Assembly (NCBI GenBank): GCA_029975165.1
Contig: JARKPR010000024.1
Span: forward strand, 1-64,000
DNA length: 64,000 nt
Reading direction: 5' to 3'
Origin: Selenomonadales bacterium
GTDB lineage: Bacteria > Bacillota > Negativicutes > Sporomusales > UBA7701
Shown here: one piece after another, positions 1 to 8,818 of the stretch
Numbering within the stretch: position 1 is the stretch's first letter
Layout: every line of letters begins with the position of its first letter
Made by a program: the position numbers and the translations under genes
The notes under the pieces: model-generated
The model's input: only the letters and a program-made list of their open reading frames with translations
Told to the model about the DNA's origin: nothing
Databases searched by the model: none

Positions 1-160
1 GTCCATCCTGCCGCTGGACGAGCTGGAGAAGGGCATGATCGTGAGGGCGCTGAAAAAATACGGCAGGACGACGGCGGGGAAGAAGGCCGCCGCCCGCGAG
101 CTGGGGATCGCGCTGGGAACGCTGGATTACAAGATAAAACAATATCAGCTCGGCAAGTGA
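1..160 (+). CDS. sigma-54-dependent transcriptional regulator, C-terminal end (partial)
   Basis: The window opens inside a frame that runs 52 codons to a TGA at 158-160. The peptide has a leucine-rich linker followed by a Fis-type helix-turn-helix (AARELGIALGTLDYKIK). This arrangement is the usual C-terminus of AAA+ enhancer-binding proteins that activate sigma-54 promoters. The sensor and AAA+ domains lie outside the window, so the signal it responds to cannot be told. The downstream glp operon is convergent, so it is not obviously its target. Confidence 0.75.
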   Translation, partial: SILPLDELEKGMIVRALKKYGRTTAGKKAAARELGIALGTLDYKIKQYQLGK

Positions 161-181
161 TTGCCGAGCTGATATTTGTTT
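141..181 (+). terminator. intrinsic terminator overlapping the stop codon
   Basis: A perfect 16-bp inverted repeat (141-156 with 161-176, loop gtga) is followed by tgtttg. The stem contains the last codons of the regulator and the loop holds its TGA. It probably ends the regulator transcript and separates it from the convergent glpC. Confidence 0.75.
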
Positions 182-202
182 GAGGGGCTCATAAGGCAGC
201 CG

Positions 203-1408
203 TCATAGTTTGTAGGCGGGTTCGTAGGCTTTGCGGAGGACGGACACGGGGTGCAGCGCTTTCGCGCCGGTGCCGTGGGCGATCTGCAGGCGGCAGGTGC
301 CGCAGTCGGTGAGGACGGCGTCGGCTTGCTCGGCTTTTATTCTGGCGAACAGTTCCTGGCCGATGGCCATGGATATTTCGTAGCGGTCGTCCTTGAAGCC
401 GTAGCTGCCGGCGATGCCGCAGCAGCCGGCGTCGAGGTCGGCGACGGTGACGCCGGGCAGGGCGCCGATGAGTTCGAGGGTGGGCCGGCCGATGCCCTGG
501 GCGCGCAGGTGGCAGGGAGCGTGGTAGAGGTAGCGGGCCTTGCCGGGCTTGAAGGCGGTGTTGAGGCGCCCCGCATCGCGCAGTTCGAGGAGGAATTCCA
601 TGGCGTCGTAGGTTTTGGCGGCGACCTCGGCGGCCCCGTCGGCGGCGAACAGTTCGCGGTAGTCCTGTTTGAGCATCAGGCCGCAGCTGGGGCAGGCGGC
701 GAGGATGGGGACGCCGGCGGCGGCGTAGGGGGCGAGGACGGCGATGTTGCGTTTGGCGGCCGCCTCGGCTTCTTCAAGGTAGCCGCCGGTGACAAGCGGC
801 AGGCCGCAGCAATTCAGGCCCTTGGGGACGACGACTTCGTGGCCGTTGGCCTGGAGGACGGCGACGAGGTCGAGGCCGACCTCGGGGGCGTTGTAGTTGG
901 TGAAGCAGCCGGGGAAGAAGACGATTTTGTCGGCGCAGGGCTGCTGGCGGAGTTTGCCGAACTGCCGCAGGAAGGAGCGGCGGGCGTACTTGGGCAGGGG
1001 CCGGCCGGCGGCGATGCCGATGGCTTTGAGCACCTGCCGTGTGACGGGATTGTCCATGCCGAGGTCGGCGAGGGGCTGGGCGGGAAGGGCGAGCTTGGCC
1101 ATGTGCTCGCCGTGGGCAAGCAGCCAGTCGCGCAGTTTGCGACCGTGCTTCTTCTGGTGTTCGGCTCTGGCCCGCATGTTGATGGCCGCCACGGGCACGC
1201 CGGAGGGGCAGGTGATTTCACAGGTTTTGCAGTTGGTGCAGTAGGCCAGGGCGGCGTCGTCGCGCGCCCCGGCCCGCCGGAAGCGTTCGGCGGCCGGCCC
1301 GGCGAGCTTGGGGCCGGGGAATTCGCGCACGGCCGCGGCCACCGGGCAGAGGGCGGCGCAGGTGCTGCAGGCGGTGCAGGCGTCGATGTCGCAGCAGTTC
1401 TTGTTCAT
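203..1408 (-). CDS. glpC: anaerobic glycerol-3-phosphate dehydrogenase, Fe-S subunit GlpC
   Basis: This 401-residue protein has two N-terminal [4Fe-4S] motifs (Cys 11/14/17/21 and 57/60/63/67) and two CCG-type domains (NCCGLPLVTGG and CCGIAGSYGF). That layout is GlpC, the subunit that anchors GlpAB to the membrane and passes electrons from glycerol-3-phosphate to the quinone pool. Its ATG overlaps the glpB stop by 4 bp and has a strong GGGGAGGGGAG ribosome site. It is the last gene of glpABC. CCG proteins also occur in glycolate and lactate oxidases, but the neighbours settle the call. Confidence 0.93.
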   Translation of the reverse strand: MNKNCCDIDACTACSTCAALCPVAAAVREFPGPKLAGPAAERFRRAGARDDAALAYCTNCKTCEITCPSGVPVAAINMRARAEHQKKHGRKLRDWLLAHGEHMAKLALPAQPLADLGMDNPVTRQVLKAIGIAAGRPLPKYARRSFLRQFGKLRQQPCADKIVFFPGCFTNYNAPEVGLDLVAVLQANGHEVVVPKGLNCCGLPLVTGGYLEEAEAAAKRNIAVLAPYAAAGVPILAACPSCGLMLKQDYRELFAADGAAEVAAKTYDAMEFLLELRDAGRLNTAFKPGKARYLYHAPCHLRAQGIGRPTLELIGALPGVTVADLDAGCCGIAGSYGFKDDRYEISMAIGQELFARIKAEQADAVLTDCGTCRLQIAHGTGAKALHPVSVLRKAYEPAYKL

Positions 1409-2667
1409 GCTCTCCCCTCCCCTGCCGCCGTGCCGGCGTGGTAGCCGCTGACGAGGGCGACGCCGTTGCCGGATTTTTCGCAGCTGTAGTCGTAGCCGGC
1501 CAGGTTGGGGCCGGCGAAATGGACGTTGGCGAGCGCGGCCCGGCCGTCGGCGCCGATGGGCCGCAGGTCCTGGTCGGTTTCGAGGCCGAAGCGGGCGAAG
1601 GGCTGGGGCCGGGCCGCGAGCAGCCGCGGCTCGCTCCAGGCGAGCTGGTCGGCCGGGACGTCCAGCGGCAGGCCGAAGATGCTCTCGCAGGCGGCGCCGG
1701 GGGCGGACTCGAAGCCGCCGCCCAAAAAGCCGCCGGTGGCGATGACAAAGGCGCCGGCCCGGTATTCGCGCCGGCGGTCGGGCTGGCCGGTGACGACGGC
1801 CAGGCAGCGGCCGTTAGCGACGACGGCCCCGGTGACGGGGGCCTGTTCGTGGATGGCGACGCCCTGCCGCCGGAGGTGGGCGAGGAACAGGGCCCGCAGG
1901 CGAAAGCCGGTGACGGCGGGTGGGATGCCGGCGAGTTCGACGAGGCGGCAGCCGGTGGCGGCCTCGAGATCGCGCCAGGCTTGGTAATCGGGCCGCGTGC
2001 CGAGGACGGGCGGCAGGAGGACGAGGCAACCGGGGGGGAGGCGTTTTTTGAGCTGCTCCGCGCATTCGCGCCGGCCGGCGTCGCTGTCGAGCCAGCGAGC
2101 GAGGTCGAGGGCGGTGGCGTCGCGGCCCGGGCCGAAGCCGGCGTCGACGACGGCGGTGCTGAAGTGCTTGCCGCGGAAGCCGGGGCGGCGGGACAGGCCT
2201 TCGATCACCATTTCCGGCCGGTAGTCGCGCAGGCCGGCGAAGGCGAGGACGACGACATGGGCGGCGTCCTCCGTGCCGGCGAGGTCCATGGTGGCCGGCA
2301 CGAGGCAGGCGGGCTTGAGGGTGCCGGCGGCGGTGGGCAGCCAGCGGTTGGCGGCCAGTGTGCCGCAATAGGGGTAGCCGGCCGCGGCGCACAGGGCGAG
2401 GAAGAAGTCGGCCGCCGCCTGCACGGCCGGCAGGCCGAGCTTGCCGTAGGGGTGGTCGGCGGGCAGGGCGGCGAGGGCCGCAGCCGGGGCGGCGACCGGG
2501 CGGCCGGCGTTGTCGTAGCCGAGGAGGTCGATGGTGCCGCTGCCGATGGTGAGGGTGCCGGCCCCCTTGGCGGCGAGCATTACTTTCGCGCCGGCCGCGG
2601 TGGCGGCGGCGGCGGCGATCAGGCCGCTGAGGCCGGCGCCGACGACGATCACGTCATAGTTGTTCAT
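1405..2667 (-). CDS. glpB: anaerobic glycerol-3-phosphate dehydrogenase subunit GlpB
   Basis: This 420-residue flavoprotein begins with a Rossmann dinucleotide fold (IVVGAGLSGLIAAAAA) and has a second FAD motif near the C-terminus (NVHFAGPNLAGYDY). Length and position match GlpB, which joins the catalytic GlpA to GlpC in the anaerobic dehydrogenase at the inner membrane face. It overlaps glpA by 14 bp and glpC by 4 bp, indicating translational coupling. Confidence 0.92.
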   Translation of the reverse strand: MNNYDVIVVGAGLSGLIAAAAATAAGAKVMLAAKGAGTLTIGSGTIDLLGYDNAGRPVAAPAAALAALPADHPYGKLGLPAVQAAADFFLALCAAAGYPYCGTLAANRWLPTAAGTLKPACLVPATMDLAGTEDAAHVVVLAFAGLRDYRPEMVIEGLSRRPGFRGKHFSTAVVDAGFGPGRDATALDLARWLDSDAGRRECAEQLKKRLPPGCLVLLPPVLGTRPDYQAWRDLEAATGCRLVELAGIPPAVTGFRLRALFLAHLRRQGVAIHEQAPVTGAVVANGRCLAVVTGQPDRRREYRAGAFVIATGGFLGGGFESAPGAACESIFGLPLDVPADQLAWSEPRLLAARPQPFARFGLETDQDLRPIGADGRAALANVHFAGPNLAGYDYSCEKSGNGVALVSGYHAGTAAGEGRA

Positions 2668-4273
2668 CGTTCATCGCTCCGTCGATATTGAGACTTGCGC
2701 CGTAGATGCCGCGGAGGAGTTCCTGCTCGCGGAGCTGGGTGCCCCACAGGACGGGCCTGACGCCCGCCCAGCGTTCCTCGAGGAAGTCGCCGAGGAGGCC
2801 GGCGGCCGGTTTGTCGGCCAGGCCGGCGGCGCAGACGGCGGCGACGCCGCGGAAGCCGCAGTAGGCGCCCTGGCAGGTGCCCATGCCCAGCCGGGTGCGG
2901 CGGCGGATGTCGCCGAGGCCGTGGGTGGTGGCGCAGGCGGCGACTTCCTTTATCTCGCCGAGGGTGACGCGCTCACATTCGCAGATGAGCGCCGCATTGG
3001 CCGGGTCGTCGCCCAGCCGCCCGACGACGGCGCCGAAGGCGTCGCCCAGTCGGGCGGCGGCCAGTTCGGCCCCGCCGGCGGGGAAATATTTGCGCGCCGC
3101 GGCCAGCAGGCCGGGGGCGGGGCCGGCGGCGAGCGGCTCGGCGGCCGTGCGGCACGGGACGGCGATGCCGAGCTTCCCGCAGGCGAGGTCGACGGTTTTT
3201 TCGGCCATGAGCCGGTAGGTGGTAAGCTTGCCGCCGACGACGCTGATGAGGCCGTGGACGCCTTCGCGGCTGTGGTCGAGGACGGCGAAGGTGCGGGAGG
3301 CGGCCCGCCCGGCGGCGCCGTGGCCGCCGGTGTAGAGGGGGCGGGTGCCGGCGAAGGCCCGCAGGATGCGGTAGCGCGGCAGGTCGGGGAAGAGGGGCTC
3401 GCCGAGGCGCAGCAGGGCGTTGACTTCTTCGCCGCGGGGGGCGGTGTCGTCGGGGTTGTCGGCGGCGGCCGAGGTGGTGCCGAAGATGACGACCGAGCCG
3501 TGGGGGACGAAGATGTCGCCGTCGGCGGGCGGGCGGAGGCGGTTGACGACGCGGCCGGCGAAGCGGTGGTTGAAGGCGATGAGGGTGCCGCGGTCGGGCT
3601 CGACGTCGACGGCGGCGCCGGCCAGGGCGGCCACCTCCCCCACCCAGGAGCCGGCGGCGTTGATGACGAGGTCGCAGGCGATGGTGGAGGTTGCTCCGCT
3701 GACGGCGTCGCGGACAACGACCCCGGCGACGCGGCCGCCGGCGCGTTCGATGGCGACGACCTCGGTGTAGGTGCGGAGCTCGCCGCCGTGGCGGACGGCG
3801 GAGGCGACGTTCTGCCAGCAGAGGCGGAAGCCGTCGATGGCGGCGTCGGGGACGCGGTAGGCGGCGGCGAGGCGCGGTGTGAGGCCGGGCTCGAGCCGCA
3901 GGGCTTCGGCCGGCGGCAGCGGCGCGGCCGGCAGGCCGAGGGCCCGGCAGGCGGCCAGCCACTCCGTCTCGAAAGCGGCGTCGTCTTCGGGCAGGCGGAC
4001 GAAGAGGCCTTCGGTGTCTTCGACGCACTGGCGGGCGATGCGCCGCAGGACGGCGTTTTCGGCGACGCACTCGGCGGCCGATTCCGGGTCTTTGACGGCG
4101 TAGCGGCCGCCGCTGTGGAGCAGGCCGTGGAAGCGCGAGCTGGTGCCGTTGGCCAGGTCGCGCCGCTCGATAAGCACGGCTTTGACGCCCCGCATGGCCA
4201 GGTCGCGGAGGATGCCCGCGCCGGTGGCGCCGCCGCCGATGACGACGGCTTGCGTTTTGGTCATGTAGATCAC
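2654..4273 (-). CDS. glpA: anaerobic glycerol-3-phosphate dehydrogenase catalytic subunit GlpA
   Basis: This 539-residue FAD-dependent enzyme oxidises sn-glycerol-3-phosphate to dihydroxyacetone phosphate. The N-terminus has the FAD fold (VVIGGGATGAGILRDLA) and the family motif FHGLLHSGGRYA. The C-terminus carries a Bfd-like Cys cluster (CECER ... CQGAYCG), which distinguishes GlpA from aerobic GlpD. The ATG is preceded by AAGGAGTG. It is the first gene of glpABC and lies behind a terminator-like leader, so expression is probably controlled by antitermination. Confidence 0.94.
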   Translation of the reverse strand: MIYMTKTQAVVIGGGATGAGILRDLAMRGVKAVLIERRDLANGTSSRFHGLLHSGGRYAVKDPESAAECVAENAVLRRIARQCVEDTEGLFVRLPEDDAAFETEWLAACRALGLPAAPLPPAEALRLEPGLTPRLAAAYRVPDAAIDGFRLCWQNVASAVRHGGELRTYTEVVAIERAGGRVAGVVVRDAVSGATSTIACDLVINAAGSWVGEVAALAGAAVDVEPDRGTLIAFNHRFAGRVVNRLRPPADGDIFVPHGSVVIFGTTSAAADNPDDTAPRGEEVNALLRLGEPLFPDLPRYRILRAFAGTRPLYTGGHGAAGRAASRTFAVLDHSREGVHGLISVVGGKLTTYRLMAEKTVDLACGKLGIAVPCRTAAEPLAAGPAPGLLAAARKYFPAGGAELAAARLGDAFGAVVGRLGDDPANAALICECERVTLGEIKEVAACATTHGLGDIRRRTRLGMGTCQGAYCGFRGVAAVCAAGLADKPAAGLLGDFLEERWAGVRPVLWGTQLREQELLRGIYGASLNIDGAMNDEQL

Positions 4274-4285
4274 TCCTTGCGTCGG

Positions 4286-4343
4286 AAAAGATGATAAAAA
4301 GATAGAGAAGTCCCTTTGTCCTTACGGCCAAAGGGACTTCTCT
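4286..4343 (-). promoter_or_regulatory. 5' leader terminator of glpABC (possible GlpP target)
   Basis: Upstream of glpA a perfect 15-bp stem (4304-4318 with 4329-4343, 10-nt loop) is followed on the minus strand by ATCTTTTTATCATCTTTT, just before the glpA ribosome site. This is a terminator placed in the leader rather than at the gene end. In Firmicutes, glp leaders of this kind are read through when GlpP binds with glycerol-3-phosphate. glpP is not in the window, so that link is inferred. Confidence 0.6.
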
Positions 4344-4573
4344 CATACTCTAGCCCCTGTAATATCCGACGCGTTTTCTTTTCTGTCTGCTTTTATTGTA
4401 CGCCATCGGCGCCGTCCGGTCAATATGGGAGGCGGCAGGGGCTGACGGAAATTCCGCCGCCGGATGGCATTCGGGGGAGGTGTTGGACGACAGGCTGTAG
4501 TATATATTGATGGTAAGTGACTATTTTCACGGCGGCCTATTTTCATAAAATTTTATTTACGGGAGGAATTACG

Positions 4574-5971
4574 ATGGTCCCAACGCCTGTGATCGAGCAG
4601 CTCCGGCGCATTGCCGGCAAGGAGAATGTTTTTACCGAACCGGAGGATCTCACCTGTTATTCTTATGACTCCACCCACCTGTCGGCGCTGCCCGAGGTGG
4701 TGGTCGCGCCGCTGACGACGGCCGAGATCAGCGAGATCGTCAAACTGGCCAATGCCGAGCGCATCCCGATCATCCCCCGCGGCGGCGGCACCTGCCTGTC
4801 GGGCGGCACCATCCCGACCGAAGGCGGCATCGTCCTGGCCATGCACCGCATGAACAGGATCATCGAAATCGACCAGGATAACCTTACGGCGACCGTCCAG
4901 CCGGGCGTGATCACCGCCACGCTCCATCAGGCGGTTGAGAAGGAAGGGCTGTTTTATCCGCCCGACCCGCAGAGCATGTTCATGTCGACGATCGGCGGCA
5001 ACGTGGCCGAGAATGCCGGCGGGCCGCGGGGCGTGAAATACGGCGTTACCAAGGACTACGTGCTCGGCCTCGAGGTCGTCACCGCGGACGGCAGCGTCCT
5101 GCGGGTGGGCGGCAAAACGATCAAGAATGTGAGCGGCTACGACCTGATGCGCCTGTTCACCGGCTCGGAGGGGACGCTGGGCGTCATCACCGAGATCACG
5201 CTGCGGCTTGTGCCGCTGCCGGAGGCGAAACGGACGCTGCTGGCGCTGTTCGATACGCTCGACGACGCCGCCGAGGCGGTGTCGAGCATCATCAAGAACC
5301 GGATCATCCCGACGACCCTGGAGATGATGGACCACAAGATCATGGAGCTGATCGAAAACTTCAAGCCGGTCGGCTTCCCGATGGACGTCGAGGGCGCCAT
5401 TCTCATCGAGGTGGACGGCAGCGAGAACGATGTCAACACGCAGATCGCCAGGGTGGCCGATATCTGCACCCAATGCCGCTCACGCGAGGTGAAGGTGGCC
5501 AAGGACGCGGCCGAGGCCGCCCAGCTGTGGGCCGGACGCCGGGCGGCGTTCGGGGCGCTGTGCGCGAATTCGCGGACGGTGTTCGTCGAGGATGCGACCG
5601 TGCCGCGCAGCAAGGTGCCCGATATGGTCAAGCGCATCCAGGAGATCGCCAAAAAGTACGAGCTGAGTATCCCCACCCTCGGCCATACCGGCGACGGCAA
5701 CATGCACCCCAACATCCTGACCGACGAGCGCAACACGGAGGAGATGAAACGGGTGGAAGCCGCGATCGACGAGATGTTCGAGGCGGCGCTGGCTCTGGGC
5801 GGGACGCTGAGCGGCGAGCATGGCATCGGCCTCATCAAGCGGAAGTATATGCCGTGGCAGTTCGGCGAGGAGGGTCTGGCGTTCATGCGCAGCATCAAGA
5901 GGGCGGTCGACCCGAACAATATCCTTAACCCGGGCAAGATGTTCCTCATGGAGAAGGGTGAAAAGCAATGA
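4574..5971 (+). CDS. FAD-binding 2-hydroxyacid dehydrogenase, GlcD-like
   Basis: This 465-residue flavoprotein has the FAD_binding_4 (PCMH) fold with the pyrophosphate loop PIIPRGGGTCLSGG, and a C-terminal FAD-oxidase domain with HTGDGNMHPN and SGEHGIG. It is the catalytic subunit type used for glycolate, D-lactate and other 2-hydroxyacids. I chose the ATG at 4574 because GGGAGGA lies 6 nt upstream; an upstream in-frame ATG at 4517 lacks a site. Its stop overlaps the next gene start (ATGA), so it acts with the Fe-S partner. The exact substrate is unknown. Confidence 0.87.
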   Translation: MVPTPVIEQLRRIAGKENVFTEPEDLTCYSYDSTHLSALPEVVVAPLTTAEISEIVKLANAERIPIIPRGGGTCLSGGTIPTEGGIVLAMHRMNRIIEIDQDNLTATVQPGVITATLHQAVEKEGLFYPPDPQSMFMSTIGGNVAENAGGPRGVKYGVTKDYVLGLEVVTADGSVLRVGGKTIKNVSGYDLMRLFTGSEGTLGVITEITLRLVPLPEAKRTLLALFDTLDDAAEAVSSIIKNRIIPTTLEMMDHKIMELIENFKPVGFPMDVEGAILIEVDGSENDVNTQIARVADICTQCRSREVKVAKDAAEAAQLWAGRRAAFGALCANSRTVFVEDATVPRSKVPDMVKRIQEIAKKYELSIPTLGHTGDGNMHPNILTDERNTEEMKRVEAAIDEMFEAALALGGTLSGEHGIGLIKRKYMPWQFGEEGLAFMRSIKRAVDPNNILNPGKMFLMEKGEKQ

Positions 5972-7203
5972 AAAACCTGAAGGAGATGCGGGAAGAGGCC
6001 CAGAAGTGCCTGCGCTGCGGCCTGTGCCAGGTGGTCTGCCCGCTTTATAACGCGCTGGGCAGCGAGCCGGCGGTGGCCCGTGCCAAGGTCCGCCTGGCCC
6101 GCGAGCTGGCGGACGGCAATCTCAAGGTGACGCCGCGAATGAAGAAGATAATGTCGCTGTGCCTGAATTGCAAGGCGTGCGTGGCCAACTGTCCGTCGCA
6201 GGTGCATACCGACGAGCTGGTGCTGGCGGCGCGGGCCCGGATCAAGGACGAGGACGGCCTGCCGTTCATGCTGGGCGCCGCTCTTAAGCAGTTCCTGCCC
6301 AGCAATAATTTGCAGGGCGCGGCCGCCAAGGCGTCTTACCTGTACCAGCAGCTCGGGCTGCAAAAGGCGATGCGCGCCAGCGGCCTGATCAAGGCGGTGT
6401 CTCCCGATCTCGCCAATATGGAGGCGGTGATGCCCAAGTTCGCGCCCCGCACGTTCCGGGCCGAGCTTGAGAATATGAAGCTCAAGCGGGGCGGCAAGAT
6501 CAAGGTGGCCTATTTCCTGAGCTGCATGACGAACATGGTCAACACCGGCCTGGGCAAGGCGGTGGTCGACGTGCTGGAGCGCCACGGCTGCGATGTGTAT
6601 ATCCCGGCCGACGTGCAGTGCTGCGGGACGCCGCAGCTGGCGTACGGCGACACGGAGACGGCCGAGGCGCTGGCGAAGAACAACGCCAGGCTGCTGGCGG
6701 AGACGGGCGCGGATTACATCGTGACCGATTGCGGGACGTGCGGCGATATGCTGCGGAAGTACGAGGAGCTCGTCCCCGAGGCCGCCGGCTTCAGCGCGAA
6801 GGTGCTGGACATCAACGAGTTCCTGGTCGACAAGCTGGGCGTGAAGCCCGGCGATAAGCCGGTGAATGCGGTGGTGACTTACCACGATTCGTGCCACCTC
6901 AACCGCGGCCAGAAGGTCAACAGGCAACCGCGCGAGCTCCTCAAGGCCATCCCCGGCGTGACGCTGAAGGAGATGGCCGAGGCCGACCGCTGTTGCGGCG
7001 GGGCCGGCTCGTTCGCGCTGACCAACTACGAGCTGTCGATGCAGGTCCTCGACCGGAAGATTAACAATATCAAGGCGGTCAACCCCGATATGGTGGCCGC
7101 CGGCTGCCCGGCGTGCAAGATGCAGCTGGAACACGGGCTGGAGCGGCATAATATGAAGATTCCGGTGGTCCATCCGGTGGAGCTGCTGGCGAAGACGTAC
7201 TGA
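5968..7203 (+). CDS. Fe-S oxidoreductase, GlcF-like partner
   Basis: This 411-residue protein has two [4Fe-4S] ferredoxin motifs (CLRCGLCQVVCP, CLNCKACVANCPS) and two CCG domains (CCGTPQLAYGD, CCGGAGSFALTNY). It should accept electrons from the GlcD-like flavoprotein encoded just upstream and pass them to quinone or another carrier. The start overlaps the upstream stop by 4 bp. It resembles GlpC in layout, but its partner makes it a glycolate/D-lactate-type subunit. Confidence 0.86.
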   Translation: MKNLKEMREEAQKCLRCGLCQVVCPLYNALGSEPAVARAKVRLARELADGNLKVTPRMKKIMSLCLNCKACVANCPSQVHTDELVLAARARIKDEDGLPFMLGAALKQFLPSNNLQGAAAKASYLYQQLGLQKAMRASGLIKAVSPDLANMEAVMPKFAPRTFRAELENMKLKRGGKIKVAYFLSCMTNMVNTGLGKAVVDVLERHGCDVYIPADVQCCGTPQLAYGDTETAEALAKNNARLLAETGADYIVTDCGTCGDMLRKYEELVPEAAGFSAKVLDINEFLVDKLGVKPGDKPVNAVVTYHDSCHLNRGQKVNRQPRELLKAIPGVTLKEMAEADRCCGGAGSFALTNYELSMQVLDRKINNIKAVNPDMVAAGCPACKMQLEHGLERHNMKIPVVHPVELLAKTY

Positions 7204-7210
7204 CGATCAG

Positions 7211-7246
7211 AGGACCCGCGGGGCTTAAGCCTGCGGGTCCTTTAAA
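7211..7246. terminator. bidirectional intrinsic terminator
   Basis: Stem aggacccgc/gcgggtcct (7211-7219 with 7233-7241) sits between convergent genes and is followed by TTTAAATTTA on the plus strand. It ends the GlcDF transcript and overlaps the tail of the minus-strand gene. Confidence 0.7.
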
Positions 7247-7554
7247 TTTAAATATTTTTCCGCCTTGGCTATTACGGTGTCGGCGATTTCAGGTTCGGGA
7301 GTGGCGACGGCGTCGACGGCGGCGGAGGCCACGGCGACGGAGGGGGTGCCGGGCGGGGAGCCCTGGCGGGCGCAGTCGGCGGAGCAGCCGCTGAGAAGGA
7401 CGAGGAGGTCGGCGGCGCGGTTGTTGTAGCTGAGCCGGCAGCCGCGCGCGGCCAGGCGCCGCCAGATTTCGCCGGCCAGGCGTTCGAGGTCGATGTCGGG
7501 GTTGCAGCTGCCGCAGAAGACGAGGCTGACGTGGCGGAGCGTTTTTTCAGCCAT
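7225..7554 (-). CDS. small Cys-containing conserved-looking protein
   Basis: This 109-residue protein is not one I can name. It begins with a beta-strand-like stretch and FCGSCNPDID, followed later by SGCSADC. Five cysteines (14, 17, 39, 57, 61) in CxxC and CxxxC spacing suggest metal or Fe-S binding or redox work. There is no signal peptide or membrane segment. It starts 17 bp after the stop of the MarR-acetyltransferase gene, so the two are probably cotranscribed. Confidence 0.6.
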   Translation of the reverse strand: MAEKTLRHVSLVFCGSCNPDIDLERLAGEIWRRLAARGCRLSYNNRAADLLVLLSGCSADCARQGSPPGTPSVAVASAAVDAVATPEPEIADTVIAKAEKYLNLKDPQA

Positions 7555-7571
7555 GATTGCCGTCCTGCGCG

Positions 7572-8498
7572 CTAGTAGGCGAGGTCGAGGTCCCAGCGCT
7601 GCTCGGTGAGCTTTTCCCGCCAGGTGGTGTTTTCGGCTTCCTCGGTGGGGCGGAAGCCGTAGCGCTCGTAGAGGTGGCAGGCGGCGTCGAGGCCGCGGAA
7701 CGTCCAGAGGAAGACGCGGTCGAACCGCCGCTGGCGGCAGTAGTCGAGGGCGACGGTCATGAAGCGGTGGCCGAGGCCGCTGCCGCGGAAGGCGGGTTCG
7801 ATGAGGAACCAGCGCAGCTGGCCGGTGCCTTCGCCGGCGGCGACGATGGCGATCGAGCCGACGACCTGGCCGGCGGCCTCGGCCACCCAGATTTCCCCGT
7901 CGGCGCCGGCGGCGAAGAATTTGGCCAGGCCGGCGATGACGTACTGTTCGAAGATTTTGTCGAGGCCGTATTCCTGCTCGTAGAGCACGCCGTGGCGGTA
8001 GGCGATGTAACCGGGATCGCCGGCCCTGTACGGGCGGATAACGACCGGCTCGGCAGGCTGGGGCTGGACGGAAAGGATGCCGCGGATGGCTTCCGTGTGG
8101 GCGACGAGCTGCTGTTGGGCGTCGACGCTGAGGCTGCCCAAGATGGCGACGAGCTGGCGGGTGGAGGCGTCGGCGAGGGCGGTGGTGACTTCGCGGCCCT
8201 TGGCGGTGAGGGACAGGATCTGGACGCGCCCGTCGTCCGGCGATTGTTCGGCGGCGAGCAGTCTTTCGCGCTTGAAGCGCCGCAGTATGCGGCTGAGGTA
8301 GCCGGGGTCGATGTCCAGGAGCCTGGTGAGCTCGGTGGCGGTGTAGCGGCCGGCCAGTCCGAGCTCGACCAGGACGCGCGCTTCGGCCAGCGAGTAGGGG
8401 CTGTCGAGGATGGTTTTGTTGACGAGGCCGATAATGTTGGTGTAGAACCGGCTGAATTCGCGGATACGGGCTGCCCGCTGCAAGGTGGCTTCCTGCAT
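7572..8498 (-). CDS. MarR-family regulator fused to GNAT acetyltransferase
   Basis: This 308-residue protein has an N-terminal winged-helix MarR domain (about residues 15-140, with ELTRLLDIDPGYLSRILRRFKRE) and a C-terminal GNAT fold (about 155-308, with FRGSGLGHRFMTVAL as the acetyl-CoA loop). Such fusions are known in many bacteria; substrates are rarely known. GGGGGG precedes the ATG by 6 nt. The promoter contains a near-perfect palindrome over the -35 box, so it probably represses itself. Confidence 0.86.
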   Translation of the reverse strand: MQEATLQRAARIREFSRFYTNIIGLVNKTILDSPYSLAEARVLVELGLAGRYTATELTRLLDIDPGYLSRILRRFKRERLLAAEQSPDDGRVQILSLTAKGREVTTALADASTRQLVAILGSLSVDAQQQLVAHTEAIRGILSVQPQPAEPVVIRPYRAGDPGYIAYRHGVLYEQEYGLDKIFEQYVIAGLAKFFAAGADGEIWVAEAAGQVVGSIAIVAAGEGTGQLRWFLIEPAFRGSGLGHRFMTVALDYCRQRRFDRVFLWTFRGLDAACHLYERYGFRPTEEAENTTWREKLTEQRWDLDLAY

Positions 8499-8533
8499 TG
8501 GCTACCCCCCCATTTCTCTGGTTGTTTGCCACC

Positions 8534-8562
8534 AAAATAGCATATTTATTTGACTAAGTCAA
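8534..8562 (-). promoter_or_regulatory. promoter with overlapping MarR-type operator
   Basis: On the minus strand TTGACT and TATTTT are 17 bp apart (8557-8562 and 8534-8539). The -35 lies in ttgactaagtcaa (8550-8562), a 13-mer that is palindromic except for its central base. A MarR dimer bound here would block polymerase, which fits autoregulation of the adjacent gene. Confidence 0.6.
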
Positions 8563-8627
8563 GTAATTTTGCGGCGTAAAAAAAACACGGCGTCGAAAAC
8601 GCCGTGCCATGATTGTAGTGCAGAGAT

Positions 8628-8817
8628 GGTCAGGCTGGTGAGAAAGGTCCAGATGCAAGGCGCACCGGAGGCTGACACCACCGTTTCCTCTGCGACAATG
8701 TTCATAGATGTTGTTTGCACAGGGATTGGTTTAACAGCATCGCGCGTACACGGACGTACGCTGAGGATGGCAGCCGAGGAGCAACGCCGCAGATGGGCCT
8801 TTATCGCCGGCCTGACC
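8628..8817 (+). repeat. ERIC-like imperfect palindrome, copy A (expanded)
   Basis: The ends pair with each other: GGTCAGGC at 8628 with GCCTGACC ending at 8817. Inside are the family blocks GGCGCACCGGAGGCTGACACC and GCTGAGGATGGCAGCCGAGG. About 60 bp of unrelated sequence is inserted before the central GTACGC hairpin. The element ends 1 bp before the HD-GYP stop codon and fills most of the 320-bp gap between genes. Short frames inside it are not genes. Confidence 0.75.
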
Positions 8818-8818
8818 G

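Noticed and set aside
1438-2691. Very long open frames opposite GC-rich genes, here opposite glpB and in many other places
   Set aside because: They are antisense shadows with skewed Gly/Ala/Arg/Asp content and lack ribosome sites and known domains.
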